From contig PVWP01000012.1 in the NCBI GenBank assembly GCA_003003925.1, forward strand, positions 1-64,000: a stretch of 64,000 bases of DNA. Direction: 5' to 3'. Numbering within the stretch: the stretch's first letter is position 1; each line of letters opens with the position of its first letter. Position numbers and translations under genes: made by a program. The notes beneath the pieces are model-generated. The model searched no databases, was not told the origin of the DNA, and worked only from the letters and a program-made list of their open reading frames with translations. Shown here piece after piece: positions 1 through 9,969 of this stretch. The DNA is from Aphanothece cf. minutissima CCALA 015. Lineage in GTDB: Bacteria > Cyanobacteriota > Cyanobacteriia > PCC-6307 > Cyanobiaceae.

Positions 1-1004
<1,004 letters not shown>

Positions 1005-1192
1005 GGCTGGACGGTCATGGGCACGGGTACACCCTCACCAGGAATGGTTAAGTCCCGGGGGAAGCGGCATCAACGTCGGCTAGGGAGGATGGACAGGCCT
1101 GCCAGGGTTCCATTTCCGAGTCTGACGCCCATCCAGGGGAGTCCAGCACTCCGTCCTCAACTCCCGGGGCATCCTGCCCCAGGGAGGGTTCG

Positions 1193-3079
1193 GTGCTGAT
1201 CTGTGGCCTCGGGTCCCTCGGCCAGGCCTGCCTGCTGCGCCTGCTTCCCTTTGATGTTCCGCTGCGCTGCCTGGACCGCGAGCGGCCGGACTGGCGCGAT
1301 CCGCGCCTGGAGGATCGCTTCGGAGACGCGCTCGTGCTGGGGGACATGCGCCTGCCCCATGTGCTCTCCCAGGCCGGGGTCGAGACAGCCCGCGCCGTGC
1401 TGCTCCTGAGCACCGAGAGCACGGTGAACGTGGAAGCGGCCCTGCAGGTGAGGTTGCTCAATCCCTCGGCGGACCTGGTGGTGCGCTCCTCCGGCCAGCT
1501 GGCCAGCCTCGGGGCCCTGCTCGAGGAGCGCCTGCCTGGGGTGGCTGTGGTGGATCCCCTGCTGCTCACGGCCGGGGCCGTCACCGAGGCCCTGCGGCCT
1601 GGTGACCAGGAGGCCTGCTTCCGCGTCGATGGTCAGTCGTACCTGGTGGTGGAAGGAAAAGACCTGGATCGACGTCAGCAGCGTCGCCTCCGTCAGGCCA
1701 CAGCCGACCCGGCCAGATCCCTGCAGGTGATTCCGATGGGGTCACACCACCACCGTCCGTCGGACGCCGTTCCCGCCACGACGGCCAGCGGCAGGGGGAT
1801 GGCCCTGCGCCGCGGCCTGGGGGCACCGCTGCGGCTGTGGCGGCATTGCAGCCGGCTGCAGCAGGGCGGGTTGCTGGCCTTCGTGGTGCTCATGGCCCTC
1901 GGTCTGGCCCTGTTTTCCACCGGCGGTGGATGGCGCCAGGGGATGTTCGTCACCCTGTCCCTTCTGAAGGGGGAGTACGTCGATCCGGTGAACGTGATGC
2001 TCCACCCGGATGACGGCATCGCCGCCGCGGCCCCCTGGCTGATCGGCGTCACCCTGCTGTATTCCCTGGTGGGCACCCTGCTCACCTCTGCCCTGGTGGC
2101 GGTGATCCTGGAACGGTTGCTGCGGGACCGCTTCGGATGGGGCCAGCCCGGCCGTTTCCGGCGTGGCAGTCGCTGGATCCTGTTGGCCGAAGGGGAGGAA
2201 CTCGCCGCGAGGGTGGCCGACAACCTGGTCAGGGACGGCCTGCACGTGCTGCGCATCGATCCCAGGCCCGTGCCGGCGCTGCAACGGCCGGGCCTGGCGA
2301 TCGTTCCGCGCTGGGAGAGTGCGCTCGCCGCGTTGCAGCCCTGTCGGGTGGAGGGAGTCGGCCTCCTCTCGATCGATCTGCTCGCCAACCTCCAGGAGAC
2401 CTTCCAGCTGCAGAAGATCTGGCCCGGCGCTCGCTACGCCATCCTTTCCCACGCCGTCGAGGCGGCCGAACGACTCGGCGAGTTGCTGGGCGGCGTCGCG
2501 GTGATCTCCAGCATGGATCTGGTGGCCGACGCCGTCGTGGCCACGGCGTTCGGGGAACGGGTGGAAGAGATCTGTCGGATCGACGGCGCCAACCACCTGC
2601 TGGTGCGCTACCGCATTCAGCAGGGCGATGCGCTGTGGGGCCTGAACCTCTCCCGGGTGGAGCAGGGCTACGGGGTCACCACCATCCACCTCCTGCGCAG
2701 CGGCCGGCCTTCCCCCCTGGTCCTTCCCGGCCTCGATCTGGTGCTGGCGGCGGGCGATGAGCTGTTGGTGCTGGCCACCCTGACCCAGCTGCGGCGGATC
2801 GAGCTGGGCTGTCCCGATCCGCCCGGCTGGCGCCTCCGCCTGCAAGGCTCCCCCAGGGAAGAGGGCCGCTTCGCGGCTCTCCAGTCCCTGGCCAGGCATC
2901 TGGGGGGGGCACCGGGGGTGATGGCCCCCCTGCTCGATGGGGCGGAGCGCGTCACCCCGGCCCTCGACCTCGAGCTGGCCGAACAGCTGGCGGTGGAGTT
3001 GCGTCGCCAGGGCCTGCACTGTGCTGTGGAAGCCGTGGCCGTGGGTGGGGCCAACGCCACCGAGGGCCAGCCGCCATGA
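1193..3079 (+). CDS. RCK/TrkA-N potassium-channel-like protein with two NAD-binding domains
   Basis: This 628-residue protein opens with a Rossmann motif (LICGLGSLGQA, about residues 2-12) of the TrkA-N/RCK type. Two hydrophobic segments follow at about residues 226-245 and 282-306, and a second Rossmann-like RCK domain with TrkA-C-like tail begins near residue 328. This architecture suggests nucleotide-gated ion transport across the cytoplasmic membrane. The loop between the two membrane segments contains no TVGYG-type selectivity filter, so potassium selectivity cannot be assumed. The start is GTG at 1193, preceded by AGGGAGG at 1181-1187. Its stop overlaps the next start by ATGA, so the two genes are translationally coupled. 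Confidence 0.75.
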   Translation: MLICGLGSLGQACLLRLLPFDVPLRCLDRERPDWRDPRLEDRFGDALVLGDMRLPHVLSQAGVETARAVLLLSTESTVNVEAALQVRLLNPSADLVVRSSGQLASLGALLEERLPGVAVVDPLLLTAGAVTEALRPGDQEACFRVDGQSYLVVEGKDLDRRQQRRLRQATADPARSLQVIPMGSHHHRPSDAVPATTASGRGMALRRGLGAPLRLWRHCSRLQQGGLLAFVVLMALGLALFSTGGGWRQGMFVTLSLLKGEYVDPVNVMLHPDDGIAAAAPWLIGVTLLYSLVGTLLTSALVAVILERLLRDRFGWGQPGRFRRGSRWILLAEGEELAARVADNLVRDGLHVLRIDPRPVPALQRPGLAIVPRWESALAALQPCRVEGVGLLSIDLLANLQETFQLQKIWPGARYAILSHAVEAAERLGELLGGVAVISSMDLVADAVVATAFGERVEEICRIDGANHLLVRYRIQQGDALWGLNLSRVEQGYGVTTIHLLRSGRPSPLVLPGLDLVLAAGDELLVLATLTQLRRIELGCPDPPGWRLRLQGSPREEGRFAALQSLARHLGGAPGVMAPLLDGAERVTPALDLELAEQLAVELRRQGLHCAVEAVAVGGANATEGQPP

Positions 3080-4773
3080 ACGACCCCACCCCGGCCCTCT
3101 GGATGCTCGACACCCTGCGGGCCCTCAGGGCCACCCTGGAGCGCATCGCGGTGGAGGAGGCCGCCTGCCTGGAGGCCATTCACCCCGACTACCGGGCCAG
3201 TGCCCGCAACCTGCTGCATGTCATGGCCTTCCACCGCCATGCCCATCCGGGGCTGCCGAAGGCGCTGCGCCAGCGGGGCCTGTGTGCCCTCACCGATTGT
3301 GATGCCCACCTGATGTCCAGTCTGGAGGCGGTGATCACCGCCCTGGAGGCGCTCGAAGGTCTGGGCCCCTCAGCGGCGGTGACGCAGCAACAGCCGGGCA
3401 GCCCCGCGGGCCTGGGCGGTCCCGCCGCGCTGGAGCAGCATGGCGACCGGTTGTTCGGAGCCCTGGCCGCCGCGGGGGGCGCCGGAATCATGGTCACCCT
3501 GCCGGCGGAGGCGGCCGGGAGTCCCGCCCTGGTCGCTGATCTGCTGGCGGCGGGGATGTCCATCGCCCGCATCAATGGCGCCGATGACGACCCCGTGGTC
3601 TGGGGCCGGATGGTGGACGCGCTCAGAGCGGCCCGGGTGATCACGGGCCGCCCCTGTGCGATCGCCATGGACCTGGCGGGCCCGAAGCTGCGGACCGGCC
3701 AGCTGGCCCTCCAGCCCGCAGTGATCCGCGCCCGTCCCCCCCGCGACCGGATGGGGCGGCCCACCCAACCGGTGCGGATCCTGGCGGTGCCGCCTGGAGC
3801 CTTGCCCGGGCCGGAGGACATGGAAGCCGTGCGGCTGCCGGCGCGACTGTCGAAGGCGAAGCGGCTGAAGCAGGGGAGTCGCCTGCAGGGGCGGGATGGC
3901 TCCGGCCGCTGGCGCACCCTCCAGGTGGTGCGACGCGGCCCCGATGGGGTTCTGCTGATGCAGGCCGAAAAGACGTGCCACTTCACGTCCGGCCTGGTGT
4001 TCCGCCAGCGGCACGGCAAAGCCCGGCTTCGCGTGGGACCGCTGGCGCCGGAGAGCGGCGAACGGCTGCTGCGTCCGGGCAACGTCCTCCGCCTGACACC
4101 GGAGCCGGACCAGGGCGGCGGCACGCTCCCCTGCACCCTGCCGGAGGTCTTCGGCGATCTTTGCCTCGGCGAGCGGGTGCTCTTCGACGATGGCCGCATC
4201 GGTGCCGTGATCCGTGGGGTGTCCGCCCAGGAGGTGGTGATTGAGGTCACCAAGGCCCAGGCCAGGGGCAGCCGACTTCGCTCCGACAAGGGGATCAATT
4301 TCCCTGACAGTGACCTGCGCACGCCGGCCCTCACCGCCAAGGACATCGAGGACCTGGCGTTCGCGGCACAGCACGCCGACATGATCAGCTCTTCCTTCGT
4401 GCACCGGGAGTCCGACATCCAGAGCCTGCGCCACTGCCTGGAGGGGATGGGCCGGGGCGATCTGGCGGTGGTGCTCAAGATCGAAACCCGCCAGGCCTAC
4501 CTGAACCTGCCCCGGCTGCTGCTGGCGGCCATGGCCCACGGCGCCCCGGTGGGCGTGATGGTCGCCCGGGGCGACCTGGCGATCGAGTGCGGCTGGGAGG
4601 CCCTGGCTCCGATTCAGGAGGAGATCCTGCGGATCTGCACCGCGGCGAATGTGCCCTGCATCTGGGCCACCGAGGTGCTCGACACACTGGCCCAGCACGG
4701 GCATCCCACCAGCCCCCTGCTCACCTGCCTGTCGTTCCGGAGCAACTGTGAACCCGACGACCCGCTGCCGTGA
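3076..4773 (+). CDS. Pyruvate-kinase-like protein, apparently shortened at the C-terminus
   Basis: The 565-residue product has a helical N-terminal extension of about 130 residues, then a pyruvate-kinase barrel. Recognisable segments are AMDLAGPKLRTGQL, KGINFPDSDL, VVLKIETRQAY and VMVARGDLAIECG. The match continues to CIWATEVLDTLAQHGHPT and then stops; the usual following segment (TRAE...AECVMLNKG) is absent and replaced by about 20 unrelated residues. The gene may therefore be truncated or frameshifted near 4705, or belong to a short subfamily. Its start overlaps the RCK gene stop by 4 bases. Catalytic pyruvate kinase activity is unproven; the housekeeping enzyme is probably elsewhere. Confidence 0.7.
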   Translation: MNDPTPALWMLDTLRALRATLERIAVEEAACLEAIHPDYRASARNLLHVMAFHRHAHPGLPKALRQRGLCALTDCDAHLMSSLEAVITALEALEGLGPSAAVTQQQPGSPAGLGGPAALEQHGDRLFGALAAAGGAGIMVTLPAEAAGSPALVADLLAAGMSIARINGADDDPVVWGRMVDALRAARVITGRPCAIAMDLAGPKLRTGQLALQPAVIRARPPRDRMGRPTQPVRILAVPPGALPGPEDMEAVRLPARLSKAKRLKQGSRLQGRDGSGRWRTLQVVRRGPDGVLLMQAEKTCHFTSGLVFRQRHGKARLRVGPLAPESGERLLRPGNVLRLTPEPDQGGGTLPCTLPEVFGDLCLGERVLFDDGRIGAVIRGVSAQEVVIEVTKAQARGSRLRSDKGINFPDSDLRTPALTAKDIEDLAFAAQHADMISSSFVHRESDIQSLRHCLEGMGRGDLAVVLKIETRQAYLNLPRLLLAAMAHGAPVGVMVARGDLAIECGWEALAPIQEEILRICTAANVPCIWATEVLDTLAQHGHPTSPLLTCLSFRSNCEPDDPLP

Positions 4774-4800
4774 TCGCCGTCACTGCGCAGACGGCAGGAT

Positions 4801-5088
4801 TCAGTCGGTGGATTCGTCGAAGAGGGAACTGCGGGTGAATTTGAGCCCTTTCCAGATCTTCTTGATTTTCGCGTAGGCCTCGTCCTGGGTCATCTTGCCG
4901 TTGGCCTGCAGGCCGACGATCAAGCCGACCTGGTCAGCGAAGGACTCCAGGTTCTGGTGGAACATCAACCGCTCGGGACTCCAGTCGCTGCCCCGATAGC
5001 TGCCATGGGCCTCCATGGGAGACTTGACATCTCGGTCGGACCGGCCGCGTTCGGAATTCAGCGGTCCCGTGGATGGCTGGTTTGTCAA
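4801..5088 (-). CDS. Small conserved cyanobacterial protein (DUF7219-like)
   Basis: This 95-residue soluble protein has the pattern YRGSDWSPERLMFHQNLESF followed by NGKMTQDEAYAKIKKIWKGLK. That resembles a small cyanobacterial family I know as DUF7219, found in thylakoid-containing strains and without an assigned function. The N-terminal 25 residues are polar and probably disordered. It is convergent with the pyruvate-kinase-like gene (28 bases between stops) and transcribed away from the CorA-like gene. The family assignment comes from motif memory and is moderately certain; no function is inferred. Confidence 0.6.
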   Translation of the reverse strand: MTNQPSTGPLNSERGRSDRDVKSPMEAHGSYRGSDWSPERLMFHQNLESFADQVGLIVGLQANGKMTQDEAYAKIKKIWKGLKFTRSSLFDESTD

Positions 5089-5223
5089 CGCACGGACATC
5101 ATCAGGAGATCACCCTAGCGGGCTTCCATTAAGGCCCCGTAAAGACCTGCGGCCAGCCACGTTGGACCGTCCCATGGACGGTGCCGTTGGCGATACCCCC
5201 TGACGGACGGTTGCGGTTGAATC

Positions 5224-6345
5224 GTGCCAACAACCGGTACGCCCGTGCTGCGACTCACTCCGGGGGCGCTCGATTCCCAGCGACTCGACCAGCGCCCGGC
5301 GGGCCTGCCCACCCACCTCTATGTCCACGGCGGGCTCGGGCCCACCCGCGCCGATGCGGTGGCCTGCCTCGCCTCCGGGCCCGTGCGAACGACCGCCGGC
5401 GACGTCGACCGCCTGGTCGCCCTGCGCAAGGAGGGCACACCCCTGTGGCTGCGGGTGCAGGGGCTGGGCGATCGCCGCTCCATCCTGGAGCTCCTGGATC
5501 GCCTCGAGGTGCCGGCGGTGCTGCGCGGCCCCCTGCTCGAGGTGCCCCAGCGGCCCCAGGTCAACGGGCTGGAGGACCTGGTGCTGGTGGTGCTGCACCG
5601 GCTCAGCTTCGCCAAGGACCCGGCCCATCTCGTCAGCGAGCAGGTGGCCCTGGTGCTGCTGCCCGGGTTGCTGATCACCCTGGAGGAAGGTGGCGGCGGC
5701 GATCCCTTCCCCGAACTCACCGACTGGCTGCTGTCCCAGTCGGGATCCCTGGCGGACCGGGACCTGGACGACATCCTGCACTTCCTGATCGATGACCTGC
5801 TGGATGATCTGTTCCCGATGCTGGAGGCCATGTCCCAGCGGCTGGATGCCCTGGAGGAATCCTCCCTGCGGAATCCCCGGCCGTTGATCCTGCGCCGCTC
5901 CTACGAATTCCGCAGCAACCTGCGGATCATCCGCACCATGATCTGGCCCCTGCGCCACCAGATCCGGCTGCTGCTGCGTCAGCGGCAGAGGCTGCTGGGC
6001 ACCGAGGCCCTGGAGGGCTTCCGGGACATGGCCGAGCTGGTGGATCAGCTGTTCGAAGCCTGCGGGTCTCTCCGCGGCCAGTGCGATGCCATCACCCAGT
6101 CCTATGCCGCCAGCGTGGGCAACCGGATGAACCAGGTGATGAAGACCCTCACCATTCTCACCAGCATCTTCGCGCCGCTCACGTTCATCGTCGGCATCTA
6201 CGGCATGAACTTCGAGTATATGCCCGAGCTGAAGTGGCGCCATGGTTACGCCATCGTCATGCTGCTGATGCTGCTCATCGCCACGCTCCAGGCCTGGTGG
6301 CTGTGGCGGCGGGGCTGGTTCCAGGACTGGACAGGGCAGGGTTGA
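5224..6345 (+). CDS. CorA/ZntB-family divalent cation transporter
   Basis: The 373-residue protein has a long cytoplasmic N-terminal domain and ends in two transmembrane helices. The family signature YGMNFEYMPEL sits right after the first helix (ILTSIFAPLTFIVGIYGMN). The second helix is followed by a basic tail, WWLWRRGWF. CorA-type proteins form pentameric channels that import Mg2+ or move Zn2+, Co2+ or Ni2+; the ion here cannot be told from sequence. The frame opens with GTG at 5224; no upstream ATG competes. It stands alone, with PstS starting 123 bases downstream on the same strand. Confidence 0.88.
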   Translation: MPTTGTPVLRLTPGALDSQRLDQRPAGLPTHLYVHGGLGPTRADAVACLASGPVRTTAGDVDRLVALRKEGTPLWLRVQGLGDRRSILELLDRLEVPAVLRGPLLEVPQRPQVNGLEDLVLVVLHRLSFAKDPAHLVSEQVALVLLPGLLITLEEGGGGDPFPELTDWLLSQSGSLADRDLDDILHFLIDDLLDDLFPMLEAMSQRLDALEESSLRNPRPLILRRSYEFRSNLRIIRTMIWPLRHQIRLLLRQRQRLLGTEALEGFRDMAELVDQLFEACGSLRGQCDAITQSYAASVGNRMNQVMKTLTILTSIFAPLTFIVGIYGMNFEYMPELKWRHGYAIVMLLMLLIATLQAWWLWRRGWFQDWTGQG

Positions 6346-6402
6346 TGACCCTGGAAGGAATCCCGTGCAGGGTGGCTGCCGCGGCCGCAGCCACAATCTC
6401 CC

Positions 6403-6410
6403 CTTAACCC
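6403..6410 (+). promoter_or_regulatory. Possible single Pho box half-site upstream of pstS
   Basis: CTTAACCC at 6403-6410 fits the cyanobacterial PhoB repeat unit (Py-TTAA-Py-Py-W, last base imperfect). It lies 58 bases before the PstS start. No clear second and third unit at the usual 11-base period is visible, so this is only a weak candidate. Confidence 0.25.
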
Positions 6411-6468
6411 AACCCCCGGTCTTCGTGGTGCAGGATCGGCCCAGCGCCTCCCCTTCGCTGGTCACGAC

Positions 6469-7545
6469 ATGGTCCCGAAGCTGTCCGCGACAGGTCCGAT
6501 GCTGCGTACCGGGGCCCGGGCCGGGGTGGCCCTCCTGCTGGGGGCCTCGCTCGGGACTGCCCTGACGGCGAAGCGGGCCGACGCCCAGACGGCCCCGGCG
6601 CCGGTGGTGCGGATCGAGGGGTCGAGCACCGTCTTCCCGATCATGGAGGCGGCGGCCAAAGCCTTCCAGGAGCGGCCGGGTGGGCCGCCGGTCTCCATCG
6701 CCCTGAAGGAGACGGGCAGTTCCGGCGGCCTGCGCAGCTTCTGCCGGGGTGAGATCCCGATCAGCAACTCCTCCCGCCCGATCAATTCCAAGGAGCTGAA
6801 GGCCTGCGCCGCCAGGGGGGTCCGCTTCATCGAACTGCCGCTCGCCTTCGATGCCATCTCGGTGGTGGTCAACCCCCGCAACACCTGGGCCAGCCGCATC
6901 AGCACGGCCCAGCTCTCCAGCCTCTGGAACCGCAAGGCCCAGGGCCGCATCCAGCGCTGGAAGCAGGTCAATCCCGCCTGGCCGGATCGGCCGATCAGCC
7001 TCTGTGGGCCCGGCAAGGATTCGGGAACCTTCGACTACTTCAACAAAGCCATCAATGGCGATTCGGGTAACTCCCGCAGCGATTACACCGCCAGCGAGGA
7101 CGATAACGTGCTGGTGCGCTGTGTGGAGAAAAATCCCCAAGCCCTGGGTTATTTCGGTTTCTCCTACTACCGAAGCCAGGGCGGCAGACTCAAGGCCCTG
7201 GAAATCGCCGGGCCGAGGGGCGCCTGGCTGCCTTCAGTCAACAACGTGCAGCGGGAGCGCTATCAGCCCCTCTCCCGTCCGCTCTTCGTCTATGTGAACG
7301 ACAAGGACCTGCGCGAGAGGCCCGAAGTGCGTCGTTTCATCACGTTCACCGTGCAGCGGGGTCTGCGGTTCACGGAGCAGGCGGGCGCCATTCCCCTGCC
7401 GAAGGATACCTACCGTATCGTTGAATCCAAGCTCTATCGCCATCTGCTCGGCACCTCCTTCGGCGGCGATCTGCCCATCGGACTCACCATCAGCCAGGCG
7501 ATCCGCCGCAGCTTCGCGGAGATCCGCTCGACATCACCCCGTTGA
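6469..7545 (+). CDS. pstS: Periplasmic phosphate-binding protein, PstS/SphX type
   Basis: The 358-residue product has a signal-peptide-like N-terminus (hydrophobic core about residues 15-32, then Ala-rich cleavage region). After that come the phosphate-binding signatures GSSTVFPIMEAAAKAF and LKETGSSGGLRSFCRGEIPISNSS. Such proteins capture orthophosphate in the periplasm for the PstCAB importer or, in the SphX subtype, act in phosphate-stress binding. No pstCAB genes follow, which favours a stand-alone SphX-like role. The next genes are a CHAD protein, a PtrA-like regulator, PhoB and PhoR, so this is a phosphate-response locus. An in-frame ATG at 6499 is an alternative start. Confidence 0.88.
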   Translation: MVPKLSATGPMLRTGARAGVALLLGASLGTALTAKRADAQTAPAPVVRIEGSSTVFPIMEAAAKAFQERPGGPPVSIALKETGSSGGLRSFCRGEIPISNSSRPINSKELKACAARGVRFIELPLAFDAISVVVNPRNTWASRISTAQLSSLWNRKAQGRIQRWKQVNPAWPDRPISLCGPGKDSGTFDYFNKAINGDSGNSRSDYTASEDDNVLVRCVEKNPQALGYFGFSYYRSQGGRLKALEIAGPRGAWLPSVNNVQRERYQPLSRPLFVYVNDKDLRERPEVRRFITFTVQRGLRFTEQAGAIPLPKDTYRIVESKLYRHLLGTSFGGDLPIGLTISQAIRRSFAEIRSTSPR

Positions 7546-7562
7546 GGCCCCCGGCCCCTCCC

Positions 7563-8522
7563 ATGGCCAGCCCGTACGACGAGCCTTTCACCAGCAACGG
7601 AGCCTTCGCCGTTGACCTGATCGGGCGCCACACCCAGAAGCTGGTGTCACTCCAGGGGCCCGTTCTGGCCGACCGGGACCCCGAACCCCTGCATCAGATG
7701 CGCGTGTCCCTGCGTCGTCTGCGCACCTGTCTGCAGCAGTTCGCCCCCGCCCTGCGGCTGCCCCGAGCCGTCGGCGATCCGCGGCTGGCCAAGATGGTGC
7801 GCCGCCTCGGCATGGCGCGGGATCTGGATGTGCTGCGCCAGCGGCTGGAGCACGACCTCATCGGTGAGCTGCCCGATGGGGAGCGCAGGGCCCTGCGGCC
7901 GGTGCTGAAGCAGCTGCGGCGCGAGCGGGCCCTGGCCTACGAGCAGCTGGTCACGGCCCTGCACAGCGGCGGCTACCTGAAACTGCTCTCCCAGCTCCAG
8001 GGCTGGCTCCGGGAGCCCGATCTCACCCCGCTGGGGGCGCTTCCCCTGCGTTCCTGGAGCCAGGAGTGGCAGGCTCCGATGGTGGCCGGCCTGTTTCAGC
8101 ACCCCGGCTGGTTCATCGCCGACCGGCAGGGTGACATGGAACTCGTCCACGACCTGCGCAAGCGACTCAAGACGGCGCGCTACGGGCTGGAGAATCTCGG
8201 TGCCGTCACCGGCTCCCGTTGCCGGCAGTGGATCGCCGAGCTGCGGGACCTGCAGGAGCTCCTCGGTGAACTCAACGATCTCCACGTCCTGGAGAAGGCG
8301 ATCGATGACCAGCTGCCGTCGGGGCTGGCGCGCAGCGTGCCCGTGCTGGAGGCCCTGCTGCGGGGCCGGGCCCAGGCCTGCTGGGGGCAGTGGCGGCAGC
8401 GGGCCGATGGGCTGGTTCGGCCGGAGCGGCGCCGCAGCCTGTCGATGGCGCTGCTCGAACGGCGCTGCCAGGGCCAGCCCCAGCCCAGCCTGCTGACCTC
8501 CCCCGCCTTACCGAGCTCTTAA
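7563..8522 (+). CDS. CHAD-domain protein (polyphosphate-associated family)
   Basis: This 319-residue soluble protein is nearly all helical and contains the CHAD pattern of conserved His and basic residues: LHQMRVSLRRLRTCLQQF near the N-terminus and LVHDLRKRLKTARYGLENL in the second half. CHAD domains bind polyphosphate and often sit beside phosphate or polyphosphate genes, as here between PstS and a PtrA-PhoB-PhoR set. ATG at 7563 was chosen over an upstream TTG that overlaps the pstS stop. PPK2 at 61.3 kb is the other polyphosphate protein in the window. Exact role unknown; probably polyphosphate granule binding. Confidence 0.82.
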   Translation: MASPYDEPFTSNGAFAVDLIGRHTQKLVSLQGPVLADRDPEPLHQMRVSLRRLRTCLQQFAPALRLPRAVGDPRLAKMVRRLGMARDLDVLRQRLEHDLIGELPDGERRALRPVLKQLRRERALAYEQLVTALHSGGYLKLLSQLQGWLREPDLTPLGALPLRSWSQEWQAPMVAGLFQHPGWFIADRQGDMELVHDLRKRLKTARYGLENLGAVTGSRCRQWIAELRDLQELLGELNDLHVLEKAIDDQLPSGLARSVPVLEALLRGRAQACWGQWRQRADGLVRPERRRSLSMALLERRCQGQPQPSLLTSPALPSS

Positions 8523-8536
8523 CCAAAGCACTACCA
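8518..8536 (+). promoter_or_regulatory. Possible two-unit Pho box upstream of the ptrA-like gene
   Basis: CTTAACCA (8518-8525), a 3-base spacer, then CACTACCA (8529-8536) shows the 11-base period expected of PhoB repeats; the first unit is perfect and the second weak. It ends 63 bases before the ATG at 8600 and overlaps the CHAD stop codon. Low confidence. Confidence 0.3.
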
Positions 8537-8599
8537 GGCCTTTGCCCGTCCCTCGGGTGTCGCTGCATACAGTTCGATGCATCCGATGCGCTTTCCCCG

Positions 8600-9232
8600 A
8601 TGGTATTCACGCCCTCCCGTGAATCCGGCAGCAAGGATGGATTCCGCGAACTTCTTGAAGCGAACTACCAGAAACGCAGTCTGGTTCATGTCAGCGCCGG
8701 GAGCCATGTCCCCCTGCTGAAGAACAACGTCTGGCTCGTGGTTCGCGGCATGGTGAAGCTCAGTGCCATCACCATTCACGGTGACGAGATGCTGCTCGGT
8801 CTGGCCGGCCCCAACGAGCCCTTCGGCGATCCGCTTAATGGTGTCGAGGCCTACGCCGCCACCACCCTGGCCGACACCGACCTGCTCTGCCTCAGCTGCA
8901 GCGAGATCCGCCAGGACGGCACCCTGGCCGTGGCGATGCTGGAGGCCCTCGGCCAGCGCATCCAGCAGAGCCAGGCCCTGCTGGCCCTGATGGGTCTGAA
9001 GCGCGTCGATGAACGGGTGCGCGGCTTCCTCGAGCTCCTGGCCAGCGAGTACGGCCAGCCCTGCGAGTCGGGTCTGCGCCTCAACCTGCGCCTCACCCAT
9101 CAGGAGGTGGCCAGTGCCCTGGCCACCACCCGGGTCACCGTCACCCGCGTGATCGGCGCCCTCCGCGACGAAGGCTGGCTGCAGCTCGACAGCCAGCGGC
9201 GTCTGGTGGTCAGCTATCTGCCACGGCGTTGA
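8600..9232 (+). CDS. ptrA: Crp/Fnr-family regulator, PtrA-like
   Basis: The 210-residue protein has an N-terminal cyclic-nucleotide-type beta-barrel (VHVSAGSHVPLLKNNVWLVVRGMVKL) and a C-terminal Crp winged helix. The recognition region is LTHQEVASALATTRVTVTRVIGAL. Marine Synechococcus have a Crp-family phosphate regulator, PtrA, beside phoB, phoR and pstS; the same gene company here supports that identity. No cAMP-binding RxS motif is obvious, so the effector may differ. ATG 8600 gives the usual Crp length; a longer open frame upstream overlaps the CHAD gene and is unlikely. phoB begins 44 bases downstream. Confidence 0.78.
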   Translation: MVFTPSRESGSKDGFRELLEANYQKRSLVHVSAGSHVPLLKNNVWLVVRGMVKLSAITIHGDEMLLGLAGPNEPFGDPLNGVEAYAATTLADTDLLCLSCSEIRQDGTLAVAMLEALGQRIQQSQALLALMGLKRVDERVRGFLELLASEYGQPCESGLRLNLRLTHQEVASALATTRVTVTRVIGALRDEGWLQLDSQRRLVVSYLPRR

Positions 9233-9276
9233 GACAGTTCTGGGATCTCCCCGCCGCCGACACCGATAATGCCGGC

Positions 9277-9969
9277 ATGCATCCCCCCCTCCTGGTCGTC
9301 GAGGACGACGACACGATCCGCGAGACCATCCGCGACGTGCTGGTGCTGGAGGGGTTTTCCGTCACCGCCTGCGGCAACGGCAATGAGGCCCTGCGCACCC
9401 TGCAGGAGTGCCCTCCCGGAGAGGAATTCTCCCTGGTGGTGCTCGATCTGATGCTGCCCGGCCTGGGGGGCCTCGATCTCTGCCGGCAGCTCCGCTCCGC
9501 CGGCAACCAGACCCCGATCCTGGTGGTCAGTGCCCGGGACAGCGAAACCGACCGGGTGCTGGGCCTGGAGGTGGGAGCCGACGACTATCTGATCAAGCCC
9601 TTCGGCCTGCGGGAACTGGTGGCCCGCTGCCGGGCCCTGATGCGGCGCAGCCGCTCGGTGGAGGTGGCCGCCAAGGTGCTCCAGCACGCCAACCTCAGCC
9701 TCTACCCCGAGGAGTGCCGCGTCACCCGCGATGGCCTGGAGGTCAACCTCTCGCCGAAGGAATACCGGCTGCTGGAGCTGTTCATGCAGCATCCCCGCCG
9801 TGTCTGGAGCCGCGACAAGCTGCTGGAGCGGGTCTGGGGCTACGACTACTTCGGCGACAGCAAGACCGTCGACGTCCACATCCGCTGGCTGCGGGAGAAG
9901 CTGGAGGCCAACCCCTCGGCTCCGGAACACCTGATCACCGTTCGGGGCTTCGGCTACCGCTTCGGCTGA
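9277..9969 (+). CDS. phoB: Response regulator PhoB/SphR (OmpR family)
   Basis: 230 residues: a receiver domain with acidic pocket VVEDDD and phospho-acceptor Asp57 (VVLDLMLPG), conserved Lys in LIKPFG, then a winged-helix OmpR-type domain (NLSPKEYRLLELF ... VWGYDYFGDSKTVDVHIRWLREKL). It activates phosphate-starvation genes after phosphorylation by its kinase. The kinase gene starts on the base after its stop, so the two are one operon. Identity as PhoB rather than another OmpR regulator rests on the PstS/PtrA/PhoR neighbourhood. ATG 9277 was preferred to a TTG overlapping the ptrA stop. Confidence 0.88.
   Translation: MHPPLLVVEDDDTIRETIRDVLVLEGFSVTACGNGNEALRTLQECPPGEEFSLVVLDLMLPGLGGLDLCRQLRSAGNQTPILVVSARDSETDRVLGLEVGADDYLIKPFGLRELVARCRALMRRSRSVEVAAKVLQHANLSLYPEECRVTRDGLEVNLSPKEYRLLELFMQHPRRVWSRDKLLERVWGYDYFGDSKTVDVHIRWLREKLEANPSAPEHLITVRGFGYRFG

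Noticed and set aside
5110..7140. 676-codon minus-strand open frame
   Set aside because: Antisense to the CorA-like and PstS genes; high G+C produces long spurious frames. Composition (Gln, His, Gly, Arg-rich) is not protein-like.
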